DNA from: Ignavibacteria bacterium UBA2360
Lineage (GTDB): Bacteria; Bacteroidota; Ignavibacteria; Tepidaquicellales; OLB5
Assembly (NCBI GenBank): GCA_002344125.1
Contig: DDTQ01000002.1
Coordinates: 90,147 to 154,146 of the forward strand
DNA length: 64,000 nucleotides
Direction of reading: 5' to 3'
The notes below the pieces were generated by a model. The model saw only the letters and a program-made list of their open reading frames with translations, was not told the DNA's origin and ran no database searches. Below are positions 8,045-14,615 of this stretch, piece after piece. Each line of letters opens with the position of its first letter. Within the stretch, counting starts at the first letter, position 1. Made by a program: the position numbers and the translations under genes.

Positions 8045-9334
8045 ATGGGAAAGAGTAAACTGTTAATTATTTTAATGATATTTAACTTAACTAATTTTTA
8101 TTCTTATAATGCATTGCCCAATGGATGGTATAGTATCCCCTCTGGGTCAAATTCTACTCTTCGCTCTGTTCATTTCACATCTGAAAATACAGGGATAATT
8201 GTTGGTTACGGACCATCAATTATTATGAGAACTACTAATGCTGGCGAAAACTGGACTGTAACAAATTTTACCTTAAACGGTATTAATTTGTATATGCTGT
8301 ATTTTGTTAATGATCAAACAGGATGGATAACCGGGGATAACAATACTTCCCCATTTGTAAATGTAATTTTAAAAACAACAAATGCCGGAATTACGTGGAC
8401 TGAGCAAAGACAAGGTAACGGTTACATTCGCAATATGCATTTTCTAAATGCGCAAACAGGATGGATTTCAGGTTCCTATTTCCTTAAAACTACTAATGGT
8501 GGAACTAACTGGGTATCGACATTGCCAATGGGGTACGTAAATTCTTCTTGTGTATTTTTTGTTAATGAACAAACAGGTTGGGCAGGCGGAATGCCTTCAG
8601 GTCCGGTATCAGTTATTAAAACAACTGACGGAGGTCAAACCTGGTCAACTCAGGTTACAGGAAGTGAATGCTACGAACTATACTTCGCGAATGCTCAAAC
8701 AGGTTACGCTGTTTTACAGGATGGGGTCAAGAAAACTACTAATAGTGGGGCTAACTGGTTTATTTCATTTAATGCGGGTTGGGGAATATCTCTTTCATTC
8801 TTAAATGCCGAAACAGGGTGGGTAATCCCACAATATAGCGGTACCGCACGGGATATAATAAAGACTTATAATGGTGGTATAAACTGGATCAATGACGGTT
8901 ACAGTGGCACAGAGATACTCAATGATATTTTTATGTTCAGCAATACCCATGGATGGGCCGTATGTGATAATGGAATTATTTATAGAACAACAACTGGCGG
9001 TTCAACAGTGGGTATTGAACCCATTTCAGGATCAATGCCGGGAAATTTCGATCTTCAACAAAACTATCCCAACCCATTCAATCCCGTAACAAAGATTAAA
9101 TTCCAGATTCCCCTTTCGAGAGGGGTGGACGCCGAAGGCGGACGGGGTGTGTTAACAAAACTTTCTGTGTACGACTTGCTTGGCCGTGAAGTTGCCAGCC
9201 TGGTTAACGAACAATTAGCCCCCGGAACCTATGAATATCAATGGGATGCATCAATTTATCCAAGCGGAATATATTGTTACAGATTAATAGCAGGTGATTT
9301 TTCAGAAGTAAATAAAATGGTCTTAATAAAGTAG
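8045..9334 (+). CDS. T9SS-sorted YCF48/BNR-like beta-propeller protein
   Basis: 429 residues. Signal peptide ~1-20. Propeller blades of ~45 residues run from ~27 to 320 with motifs such as NEQTGWAGG, NAQTGWISG, followed by IKTTDGGQTW; the 'F-N--TGW--G' plus 'KTTNGG--W' pairing is the YCF48 / sialidase-like repeat. The sorting domain starts near 337 (QNYPNPFNPVTKIKFQIP) and contains inserted residues LSRGVDAEGGRGVL (~357-370). It starts 19 bases after the carboxypeptidase stop and shares its C-terminal ending (GDFSEVNKMVLIK), suggesting local duplication of the end module. It stops with TAG. Confidence 0.9.
   Translation: MGKSKLLIILMIFNLTNFYSYNALPNGWYSIPSGSNSTLRSVHFTSENTGIIVGYGPSIIMRTTNAGENWTVTNFTLNGINLYMLYFVNDQTGWITGDNNTSPFVNVILKTTNAGITWTEQRQGNGYIRNMHFLNAQTGWISGSYFLKTTNGGTNWVSTLPMGYVNSSCVFFVNEQTGWAGGMPSGPVSVIKTTDGGQTWSTQVTGSECYELYFANAQTGYAVLQDGVKKTTNSGANWFISFNAGWGISLSFLNAETGWVIPQYSGTARDIIKTYNGGINWINDGYSGTEILNDIFMFSNTHGWAVCDNGIIYRTTTGGSTVGIEPISGSMPGNFDLQQNYPNPFNPVTKIKFQIPLSRGVDAEGGRGVLTKLSVYDLLGREVASLVNEQLAPGTYEYQWDASIYPSGIYCYRLIAGDFSEVNKMVLIK
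9110..9153 (+). repeat. Short palindromic element in frame in a T9SS sorting domain
   Basis: The palindrome CCCCTTTCGAGAGGGG (9110-9125) is followed by TGGACGCCGAAGGCGGAC and GGGGTGTGTT. It is a shorter relative of the element at 1818 (both read CCCCT...GAGGGG...CCGAAGG...GGGTGTGTT) and sits between the same two sorting-domain strands. Confidence 0.75.
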
Positions 9335-9361
9335 TATTTTACACAACTAAATACTAATACA

Positions 9362-10363
9362 ATGAAACACTTAACATTGTTGCTGGTTACATTAGTTCTG
9401 TTTTTGTGTTCCTGCGGAAACGAAAAGTTCACCAAAGAGCAGAAAAACTATATGCTTCCCGATCAATACGAAAATATCGGTAAGCCCGGGCTGGTTTACA
9501 TACCGCATATTTCCGGTGATTTCGTTACTGTTTTCAACCCGTCGGGAATGAAAGTAGAAGGAAAAATTTCAGGAGGTAAGGGGCCATGCTCCGCGCTTAT
9601 CCTGCAGGATGGAAGCAAAGGTTACATTACAAATTTCTCTTCAGGTGATGTAACCGTTTTTGACGCCAAAACTAACGGACTCATTAAAACCGTTAAAACC
9701 CAGGATCACCCCGCAGATTTGCTCGAGATCCCGGGGCTGAACAAAGTCCTTGTTTCCCATGAATCTCAAAGCACTTTAGATGTCATAAACACACTTGATA
9801 ATTCCGTTGAAGCGCTTAAGGAAACATGCACCGGTAAAATGTACTATCTCAAAAATTCCGGCAAAATATTTGTACCGCAGATCTTCACTCCGTTCATTAA
9901 GATCATCGATCCTGCAACGCTGCATATAATCTCACAGATAGAAACTGGCGGCAGACCCATGGCAATGGCATTTACAGGCGATGAAAAATCCGGGTATCTC
10001 GCCAACTATGATTCCGCCGAAGTGGCAAAGATCGATATAACATCTTCGCAGGTAGTGCTTAAGATAAAGAACATCCCTTCACCCCGCGGTATTGCCATTT
10101 CGCCTGATAACAGCATAATTGCTGTTACCAATGTTAAGGATAATACCCTCACTATTATTGATGCCCTAACCGATACTGTTTCAAAGACCATATTCGGACT
10201 TTCTATGCCAACAGATGTAATCTTCACCGCTGATGGTAATTACATAATAGTCTGCAACCAGGGTTCAGCCCTGATTTCTGTTATTGAAACAAAGTCTCTG
10301 GAAATCAAAGATAACGTAAAGGTAGCATCCAATCCGATAACTCTCTTTGCTGATTACAGGTAA
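9362..10363 (+). CDS. YVTN beta-propeller lipoprotein
   Basis: 333 residues. The signal peptide ends in a lipobox, LFLCSC, with C18 as the probable lipidated cysteine. The rest is a seven-bladed propeller of the YVTN / cytochrome-d1-like kind: repeated 'GYITNFSSGDVTVFDAKT', 'PSPRGIAISPDNSIIAVTN' and 'TLTIIDALTDTVSKTI' segments. Such proteins are cell-envelope scaffolds or binding proteins; no enzyme function can be assigned. No sorting domain is present. A clear terminator follows, so the gene forms its own unit or ends the unit starting upstream. Confidence 0.85.
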   Translation: MKHLTLLLVTLVLFLCSCGNEKFTKEQKNYMLPDQYENIGKPGLVYIPHISGDFVTVFNPSGMKVEGKISGGKGPCSALILQDGSKGYITNFSSGDVTVFDAKTNGLIKTVKTQDHPADLLEIPGLNKVLVSHESQSTLDVINTLDNSVEALKETCTGKMYYLKNSGKIFVPQIFTPFIKIIDPATLHIISQIETGGRPMAMAFTGDEKSGYLANYDSAEVAKIDITSSQVVLKIKNIPSPRGIAISPDNSIIAVTNVKDNTLTIIDALTDTVSKTIFGLSMPTDVIFTADGNYIIVCNQGSALISVIETKSLEIKDNVKVASNPITLFADYR

Positions 10364-10393
10364 CAACTTATTCAAGATACCGGTTCTGAATAT

Positions 10394-10422
10394 AAAAGGT
10401 GATATTAAAAATATCACCTTTT
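10394..10422 (+). terminator. Rho-independent terminator after the YVTN lipoprotein gene
   Basis: A perfect 13-bp stem, AAAAGGTGATATT / AATATCACCTTTT, with an AAA loop and a T-rich tail. It separates two converging genes and could act in both directions. Confidence 0.85.
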
Positions 10423-10454
10423 TACTTTCACAACGAAAAAACGTAATTACGGGT

Positions 10455-11189
10455 TCAGTCCGCGATGTTCAGGTAAAGCACAACAAGAATGACTATGAAC
10501 AAAACGAATATTATATAGCTTAACGTTGTTACCAGTATTCCCTTTATTATTCCTTTGCCCCAGCTTTCACCTGAAAATGTCTTTATACAAATGATATAAT
10601 ATACCGTACTGGCTGCAAACCTCAAATTCCAGGTTCGCACATCAAGAATTGAAATCAACATCAGCACAACTGAAAACACAAGTGCGGTTGCGACCCAGTA
10701 GAAGGATGCTGCCAGTGCCTCCGCGTAATTTATGCCCTTCTTTTTCCTGAAAAACAGATAAAGCATGAATGCAAAAATTACCGGCATGAAATAATTGAAG
10801 TAATTTATATTTTGCGATACCATGTGCTGAAATTCCAGCGCTTTTTCGGGGAATTTTCCGCTATCGCCTGTTATTGTATAATTTATAAAGGCAAAATATT
10901 TCTCGCTCAGCCTGTGGAAAAACACAACAAACAGTGTTTGTATGAAAATGAAATATGAGAACGGTTTAACGTAATGTTTTCTCTTCCCTTCAATGTATTC
11001 ATTAACAGTTTTACCGGGCTTAAACAGCAAAGCCTTAAACGTTTTGAGAATTGAATTTTCCCAGTGCAAAATACCATGTGTAACATCATGCACTATGGTT
11101 TTAACTTCAAGCCGCTTAATACGCCCCTGTCCGCATTCCGGGCAGTATTTACCCGAAAACTCATTTCCGCAGTTTGTGCATGTTTCCAT
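10455..11189 (-). CDS. DUF3667 zinc-ribbon membrane protein
   Basis: 244 residues from METCTNCG. I prefer this start (11189) over 11225 because the extra 12 codons run into a REP palindrome. The N-terminus is a four-cysteine zinc ribbon (CTNCGNEFSGKYCPECGQ). After it comes the DUF3667 signature (VTHGILHWENSILKTFKAL, PGKTVNEYIEGKRKHYVKP) and then about five hydrophobic segments. The molecular role of DUF3667 proteins is not known; they are common in Bacteroidota. It is convergent with the YVTN gene and divergent from the transposase. Confidence 0.85.
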   Translation of the reverse strand: METCTNCGNEFSGKYCPECGQGRIKRLEVKTIVHDVTHGILHWENSILKTFKALLFKPGKTVNEYIEGKRKHYVKPFSYFIFIQTLFVVFFHRLSEKYFAFINYTITGDSGKFPEKALEFQHMVSQNINYFNYFMPVIFAFMLYLFFRKKKGINYAEALAASFYWVATALVFSVVLMLISILDVRTWNLRFAASTVYYIICIKTFSGESWGKGIIKGILVTTLSYIIFVLFIVILVVLYLNIAD

Positions 11190-11206
11190 GATGCAAATAT
11201 ATCCAC

Positions 11207-11239
11207 ACTGATACGATGACTTCAAGTCATCGTATCAGT
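11207..11239. repeat. REP palindrome, copy 1
   Basis: Perfect 16-bp arms around one central C: ACTGATACGATGACTT / AAGTCATCGTATCAGT. It shares the core GATGACTT-N-AAGTCATC with copies at 11982, 12913 and 18057. It lies just upstream of the DUF3667 start. Confidence 0.9.
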
Positions 11240-11259
11240 AACCCCGGTGTTCCCACGCT

Positions 11260-11297
11260 GTTGGTGTTGCCTGACTGCCTTGAAGTTCACCAACAAC
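11260..11297. repeat. Repeat GTTGGTGTTGCCTGACTGCC..., copy A
   Basis: A ~38-base segment bounded by GTTGGTG and CACCAAC inverted ends, with inner TTGCCTGACTGCCTTG. A close copy lies at 13107-13144. Confidence 0.7.
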
Positions 11298-11351
11298 ATA
11301 TTTAATACTTCATTGAATAAATGTACTTTTTAAAAGATATTAGTAGATACT

Positions 11352-11384
11352 AGTGATCGGATGACTTTGAGTCATCCGATCACT
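11352..11384. repeat. REP palindrome, copy 2
   Basis: Perfect 15-bp arms AGTGATCGGATGACT / AGTCATCCGATCACT with TTG between, ending 14 bases before the RAYT start codon. Confidence 0.9.
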
Positions 11385-11398
11385 GATAAAAATAAAAA

Positions 11399-11953
11399 AT
11401 GAAATTTTCTTCCGGTAACTTATATCACATCTACAACAGAGGCAATAATAAACAAGAAATCTTTTTTGAGACCAGGAACTACGAGTTTTTCAGGAACAAA
11501 ATTAAGATCCATGTTTCTTCTAACACAGATTTGATTGCATATTGCCTCATGCCTAATCATTTCCATATGCTGGTGCGTATTCAGCAGGAAAACGAAGAGA
11601 ACAGGCTGAACAAGGAAATTGGCACTATGTTAAGATCATTTACAAGGGCAATTAATCTTCAGGAAGAAAGAACCGGATCACTTTTTCAGCAAAGAACACA
11701 AGCTAAGAATGTGAGTAACTGTGCCATTGTTTGTTTTAACTATATACATCAAAATCCACTAAAAGCAGGAATAGCAGAAAGTATAGAAGGCTGGGAGTAT
11801 TCATCGTTTAACGAGTATTTAGGAAAATCCCGGGACCAAATTTGTAATTTAGAATTAGGAAGAAATATAATTGAATTCAAAACTATTGAAGAATTCTATA
11901 AATTATCATATCAAAACATTGATCCTGAAAAAAGAAAAAAAATATTCCAGTAA
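11399..11953 (+). CDS. REP-associated tyrosine transposase (RAYT, IS200-like Y1 family)
   Basis: 184 residues. The HUH metal-binding motif is H54-F-H56 in CLMPNHFHMLV, and the likely catalytic tyrosine is Y115 in CFNYIHQNPLKAG. Both motifs are the hallmark of RAYT / Y1 HUH nucleases, which nick single-stranded DNA at REP hairpins. The gene stands alone, without a second transposon ORF, and is flanked at both sides by REP palindromes (11352, 11982, 12022), with more copies up to 18 kb. By family knowledge RAYTs are usually single-copy, domesticated proteins that spread or maintain REPs. The start at 11399 gives the typical N-terminus (MKFSSGNLYHIYNRGNN). Confidence 0.93.
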   Translation: MKFSSGNLYHIYNRGNNKQEIFFETRNYEFFRNKIKIHVSSNTDLIAYCLMPNHFHMLVRIQQENEENRLNKEIGTMLRSFTRAINLQEERTGSLFQQRTQAKNVSNCAIVCFNYIHQNPLKAGIAESIEGWEYSSFNEYLGKSRDQICNLELGRNIIEFKTIEEFYKLSYQNIDPEKRKKIFQ

Positions 11954-11981
11954 TCCGATAACTTTGGGATATATAAATAAT

Positions 11982-12010
11982 TCATCGGATGACTTTAAGT
12001 CATCCGATGA
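11982..12010. repeat. REP palindrome, copy 3
   Basis: Perfect 14-bp arms TCATCGGATGACTT / AAGTCATCCGATGA around a central T, 28 bases after the RAYT stop. This is the CGG...CCG variant. Confidence 0.9.
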
Positions 12011-12021
12011 ATTTAGAATAT

Positions 12022-12050
12022 TCACCCGATGAGTTTAAGTCATCGGATGA
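12022..12050. repeat. REP palindrome, copy 4 (diverged), carrying the start codon of the EamA gene
   Basis: Arms TCACCCGATGAGTT and AAGTCATCGGATGA pair with two mismatches, 11 bases from copy 3. The ATG at 12029 and the alternative ATG at 12047 of the following gene both lie inside it. Confidence 0.8.
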
Positions 12051-12925
12051 GAAACAAAATCCCAAACCACCGCAAAGGACTCATATACATTTCCTTCACG
12101 GCATTCCTGTGGAGCACAAGCGGATTTTTCATTAAATACCTTACCATTAACGCGTTCCAGATCTCTTTCTTCCGCTCACTAATTGCGGCGCTAACGGTGT
12201 TTTTCATAACCATGGCGCGCAAAAAAAAGCTGAAGTTTGAATTCGACAGCGTCTCTAACTTCGCCGCAATTTTTTACGCGGGGATTCTGATACTTTTTGT
12301 ACTTGCCACCAAAATGACAACTGCCGCAAATGCAATATTCCTGCAGTTCACCGCGCCAATGTATCTGGTGGTACTTGAGCCGCTTTTCCTTAAAACAAAA
12401 TTCGATTCCAAAAATGTAGTTACAATTATAATTTGTATTTTCGGGATGGTACTCTTCTTCTTCGGGAAGCTGGAGCTTGGTAACATTTACGGAAACCTGC
12501 TTGCAATAGCCTCCGGCGTATGTTTTGCAATGTTCAGTCTATTGCTTAAGTACAAAAAGGTTAAACACAAAAACGATAACACACTGAACAACGTTATAAT
12601 GGGTAACGTACTTGTTGCGGTAATAGCGTTCTTTGTTGTGTTCCCTGATTTTACGCTCGATCTCACGCAATCACTGATATTGCTCTATATGGGCGCCATA
12701 CAGATAGGCGTTAGCTACATTATATTCAACGAAGGCATTAAATACGTATCGGCAACGGAATCCATGATAATAGCAACACTCGAAGCGATATTTAATCCCA
12801 TTTGGGTATTTGTAGGCATCGGGGAGGCGCCCTCGGTGTATTCAATCATCGGCGGACTCATTATATTCGCCGCCATTATATGGCGCAACTTCAGCAAAAA
12901 AGAAAAAACAGTAGTCATCGGATGA
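12029..12925 (+). CDS. EamA-family (DMT superfamily) membrane transporter
   Basis: 298 residues from 12029, or 292 if the ATG at 12047 (MRNKIPNHRKG) is used; I cannot decide because both lie in a REP and neither has a clear ribosome site. Ten hydrophobic segments arranged as two five-helix halves are visible, with 'FTAFLWSTSGFFIKYL' near the start and 'GAIQIGVSYIIFNEGIKY' in the second half, typical of EamA permeases. These export or import small metabolites; the substrate is unknown. The TGA stop (12923-12925) lies in another REP (12913-12945), so the last codons (TVVIG) come from the repeat. Confidence 0.87.
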   Translation: MSLSHRMRNKIPNHRKGLIYISFTAFLWSTSGFFIKYLTINAFQISFFRSLIAALTVFFITMARKKKLKFEFDSVSNFAAIFYAGILILFVLATKMTTAANAIFLQFTAPMYLVVLEPLFLKTKFDSKNVVTIIICIFGMVLFFFGKLELGNIYGNLLAIASGVCFAMFSLLLKYKKVKHKNDNTLNNVIMGNVLVAVIAFFVVFPDFTLDLTQSLILLYMGAIQIGVSYIIFNEGIKYVSATESMIIATLEAIFNPIWVFVGIGEAPSVYSIIGGLIIFAAIIWRNFSKKEKTVVIG

Positions 12926-12945
12926 CTTCAAGTCATCCGATGACT
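12913..12945. repeat. REP palindrome, copy 5, carrying the EamA stop codon
   Basis: Perfect 16-bp arms AGTCATCGGATGACTT / AAGTCATCCGATGACT around a central C. The first TGA of the left arm ends the EamA reading frame. Confidence 0.9.
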
Positions 12946-13106
12946 GGGAAACACCTTCATCGCAAGCCAGTCAGGGAGTTGAAGCAGCAAGGCATAAACA
13001 AAACATAACCTCACCCCATAACTCTCTCTTTTTTTTTCGCTTGTCATTCCTGCGCCGTGCCCGCCTATGGTGTGGAAGGCAAGAATCTTATAGAATTAAC
13101 CCCGTT

Positions 13107-13144
13107 GTTGGTTTTGCCTGACTGCCTTGCAGTTCACCAATAAC
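13107..13144. repeat. Repeat GTTGGTTTTGCCTGACTGCC..., copy B
   Basis: It matches copy A at 11260 nearly throughout (GTTGGT-TTGCCTGACTGCCTTG-AGTTCACCAA). The stretch before it (12946-13106) holds no gene; it includes a T-run at 13027-13039 and GTCATTCCTGCG-type repeat sequence. Confidence 0.7.
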
Positions 13145-13159
13145 AAAAAATATAAAACT

Positions 13160-13471
13160 ATGAACCTGCAAAAATACCAATGCACACAATGCGGCTCCAA
13201 CGATTTTACCGTGCTTGGAGAGAGCAAAATTAAGTGCAATTACTGCTCAACCGTTTACAGGGTAACCGAACCGGAAGCCGCCAAACCGAAAGTAATTATA
13301 GGCAAAGGGGCGAATGTTGTATTTGGCAAAAGCTCAAATGTCACAATAAAGGGCGGAGTTGAGATAAAGGAAGGCGCAAATGTGCAGTTCCTGGGTAAAC
13401 TCGATATTCTCGAGTTAGGCGATGAGGAAATGATAAAGAATTCGGAATTTCATAAGATGAAGAACTCATAA
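13160..13471 (+). CDS. Small zinc-ribbon protein
   Basis: 103 residues from the start at 13160 (MNLQKYQCTQCGS); an upstream in-frame ATG at 13127 would lie in the repeat and adds 11 residues, so I reject it. C8-x2-C11 (CTQCG) and C29-x2-C32 (CNYCS) form one treble-clef or ribbon zinc site. The remainder is a short beta-rich segment with hexapeptide-like repetition (GKGANVVFGKSSNVTIKGG, EGANVQFLG). No function is recognised; it may be a nucleic-acid or protein-binding adaptor. It ends about 95 bases before the enoyl-CoA hydratase gene. Confidence 0.75.
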   Translation: MNLQKYQCTQCGSNDFTVLGESKIKCNYCSTVYRVTEPEAAKPKVIIGKGANVVFGKSSNVTIKGGVEIKEGANVQFLGKLDILELGDEEMIKNSEFHKMKNS

Positions 13472-13506
13472 GAATCTGCTTTTACTGCCATAATATCCTT
13501 ATTATA

Positions 13507-13537
13507 TTGTAACTATCAGCTATTTTCCTTAAATTTG
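13507..13537 (+). promoter_or_regulatory. Possible Bacteroidota-type promoter for the enoyl-CoA hydratase gene
   Basis: TTG (13507-13509), 20-base spacer, TAAATTTG (13530-13537) matching the -33 TTG / -7 TAnnTTTG pattern of Bacteroidota primary sigma factor, about 30 bases before the ATG. Motif match only. Confidence 0.4.
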
Positions 13538-13566
13538 TGCTTTAAATAAGCAAAATTCAGATTTTT

Positions 13567-14367
13567 ATGTCAGATACACCCACCTACAAAAACATATTAG
13601 TCACAAAATTAGATAATCCCAAAGGATTAAAGGTCGGGCAGATACAGCTTAACCGACCCGATGTATTAAATGCGCTCAATATCGAGCTTATGGGTGAGCT
13701 TGTAAGTACGCTTGAAAGCTTTGATAAAGACACCGAAGTGGGCTGCATAATCATCACCGGCAGTGCAAAAGCATTTGCCGCGGGAGCTGATATAAAGGAA
13801 ATGGCAACTCAATCAGCCATCGATATGCATATCCGCGACCAGTTTTCCGTGTGGGATAAGATCCGCAAGATCAAAAAACCGATTATCGCCGCAACCTCGG
13901 GATTCGTACTCGGCGGCGGGTGTGAGCTTACCATGGCATGCGATATGATAGTCGCCGCGGAAAGCACAAAATTCGGCCAGCCGGAAATTAAGCTTGGCAT
14001 CATACCGGGTGCCGGCGGCACCCAGCGCTTAACGCGCGCAATCGGCAAAGCCCGCGCGATGGAAATGATATTAACCGGCAGAATGTACACCGCCCGCGAG
14101 ATGTTCGAAGCAGGCCTGGTTACACGCCTTGCCGATGATGAAGTATTCCTCGAAGAAGCGCAGGCGCTTGCAAAGGAAATTGCTTCTATGCCGCAAATGG
14201 CTCTGCAAATGGCTAAGGATTCCATACTGAAATCATTCGATACCACCGTTGAAGGCGGCCTGGAGTATGAACGCAAAGCGTTCTACCTGCTCTTTGCCAG
14301 TGATGATATGAAAGAAGGCATGAGTGCCTTCGTTGAAAAACGTAAACCTGAGTGGAAACACAAGTAG
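13567..14367 (+). CDS. Enoyl-CoA hydratase / crotonase family protein
   Basis: 266 residues, the normal crotonase length. The oxyanion-hole segment is AFAAGADIKEM (~76-86), and GFVLGGGCELTMACD plus FGQPEIKLGIIPGAGGTQRL carry both catalytic glutamates. This should hydrate trans-2-enoyl-CoA to 3-hydroxyacyl-CoA in fatty-acid or crotonyl-CoA metabolism in the cytoplasm. No other beta-oxidation gene is adjacent, so pathway and chain length are open. It appears to be a single-gene unit with its own promoter and a repeat element after the stop. Confidence 0.93.
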   Translation: MSDTPTYKNILVTKLDNPKGLKVGQIQLNRPDVLNALNIELMGELVSTLESFDKDTEVGCIIITGSAKAFAAGADIKEMATQSAIDMHIRDQFSVWDKIRKIKKPIIAATSGFVLGGGCELTMACDMIVAAESTKFGQPEIKLGIIPGAGGTQRLTRAIGKARAMEMILTGRMYTAREMFEAGLVTRLADDEVFLEEAQALAKEIASMPQMALQMAKDSILKSFDTTVEGGLEYERKAFYLLFASDDMKEGMSAFVEKRKPEWKHK

Positions 14368-14373
14368 CAAGAA

Positions 14374-14580
14374 CCTCACCCCCAATTCGCACCAATGGTG
14401 CGAACCCCTTCTCCTAACAGGATTGGTGGAAACAGACCGATAAATTTTCGGATTCTCTCCCCTCTCCTTCTCAGGAGAGGGGTTGGGGGTGAGGTGAGCA
14501 CAAAGCATATAACAAATTGCTGATAATTCTTCACACATTTCTCCTCTCTTCCCTTTGGGAAAAGGACGGGGGTGAGGTGA
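14374..14580. repeat. Composite CTCACCCC / GGGGTGAGG hairpin element
   Basis: It begins CCTCACCCCC (14374-14383), contains GCACCAATGGTGC (14389-14401) and a 10-bp-arm hairpin CCCCTCTCCT-TCTC-AGGAGAGGGG (14459-14482), continues GTTGGGGGTGAGGT, then a second partial unit ending GGACGGGGGTGAGGTGA (14564-14580). The intergenic space 14368-14615 consists almost wholly of it. Its AGAGGGGT...GGGTG pieces match the in-frame elements at 1818 and 9110. Confidence 0.8.
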
Positions 14581-14615
14581 AAAACAAGTATAAATAATAA
14601 ATAATCATAATCAAT

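Noticed and set aside
11399..11953. Complete IS200/IS605 insertion sequence
   Set aside because: No TnpB/orfB partner and no IS ends; the flanking REPs and sequence motifs fit a RAYT better.
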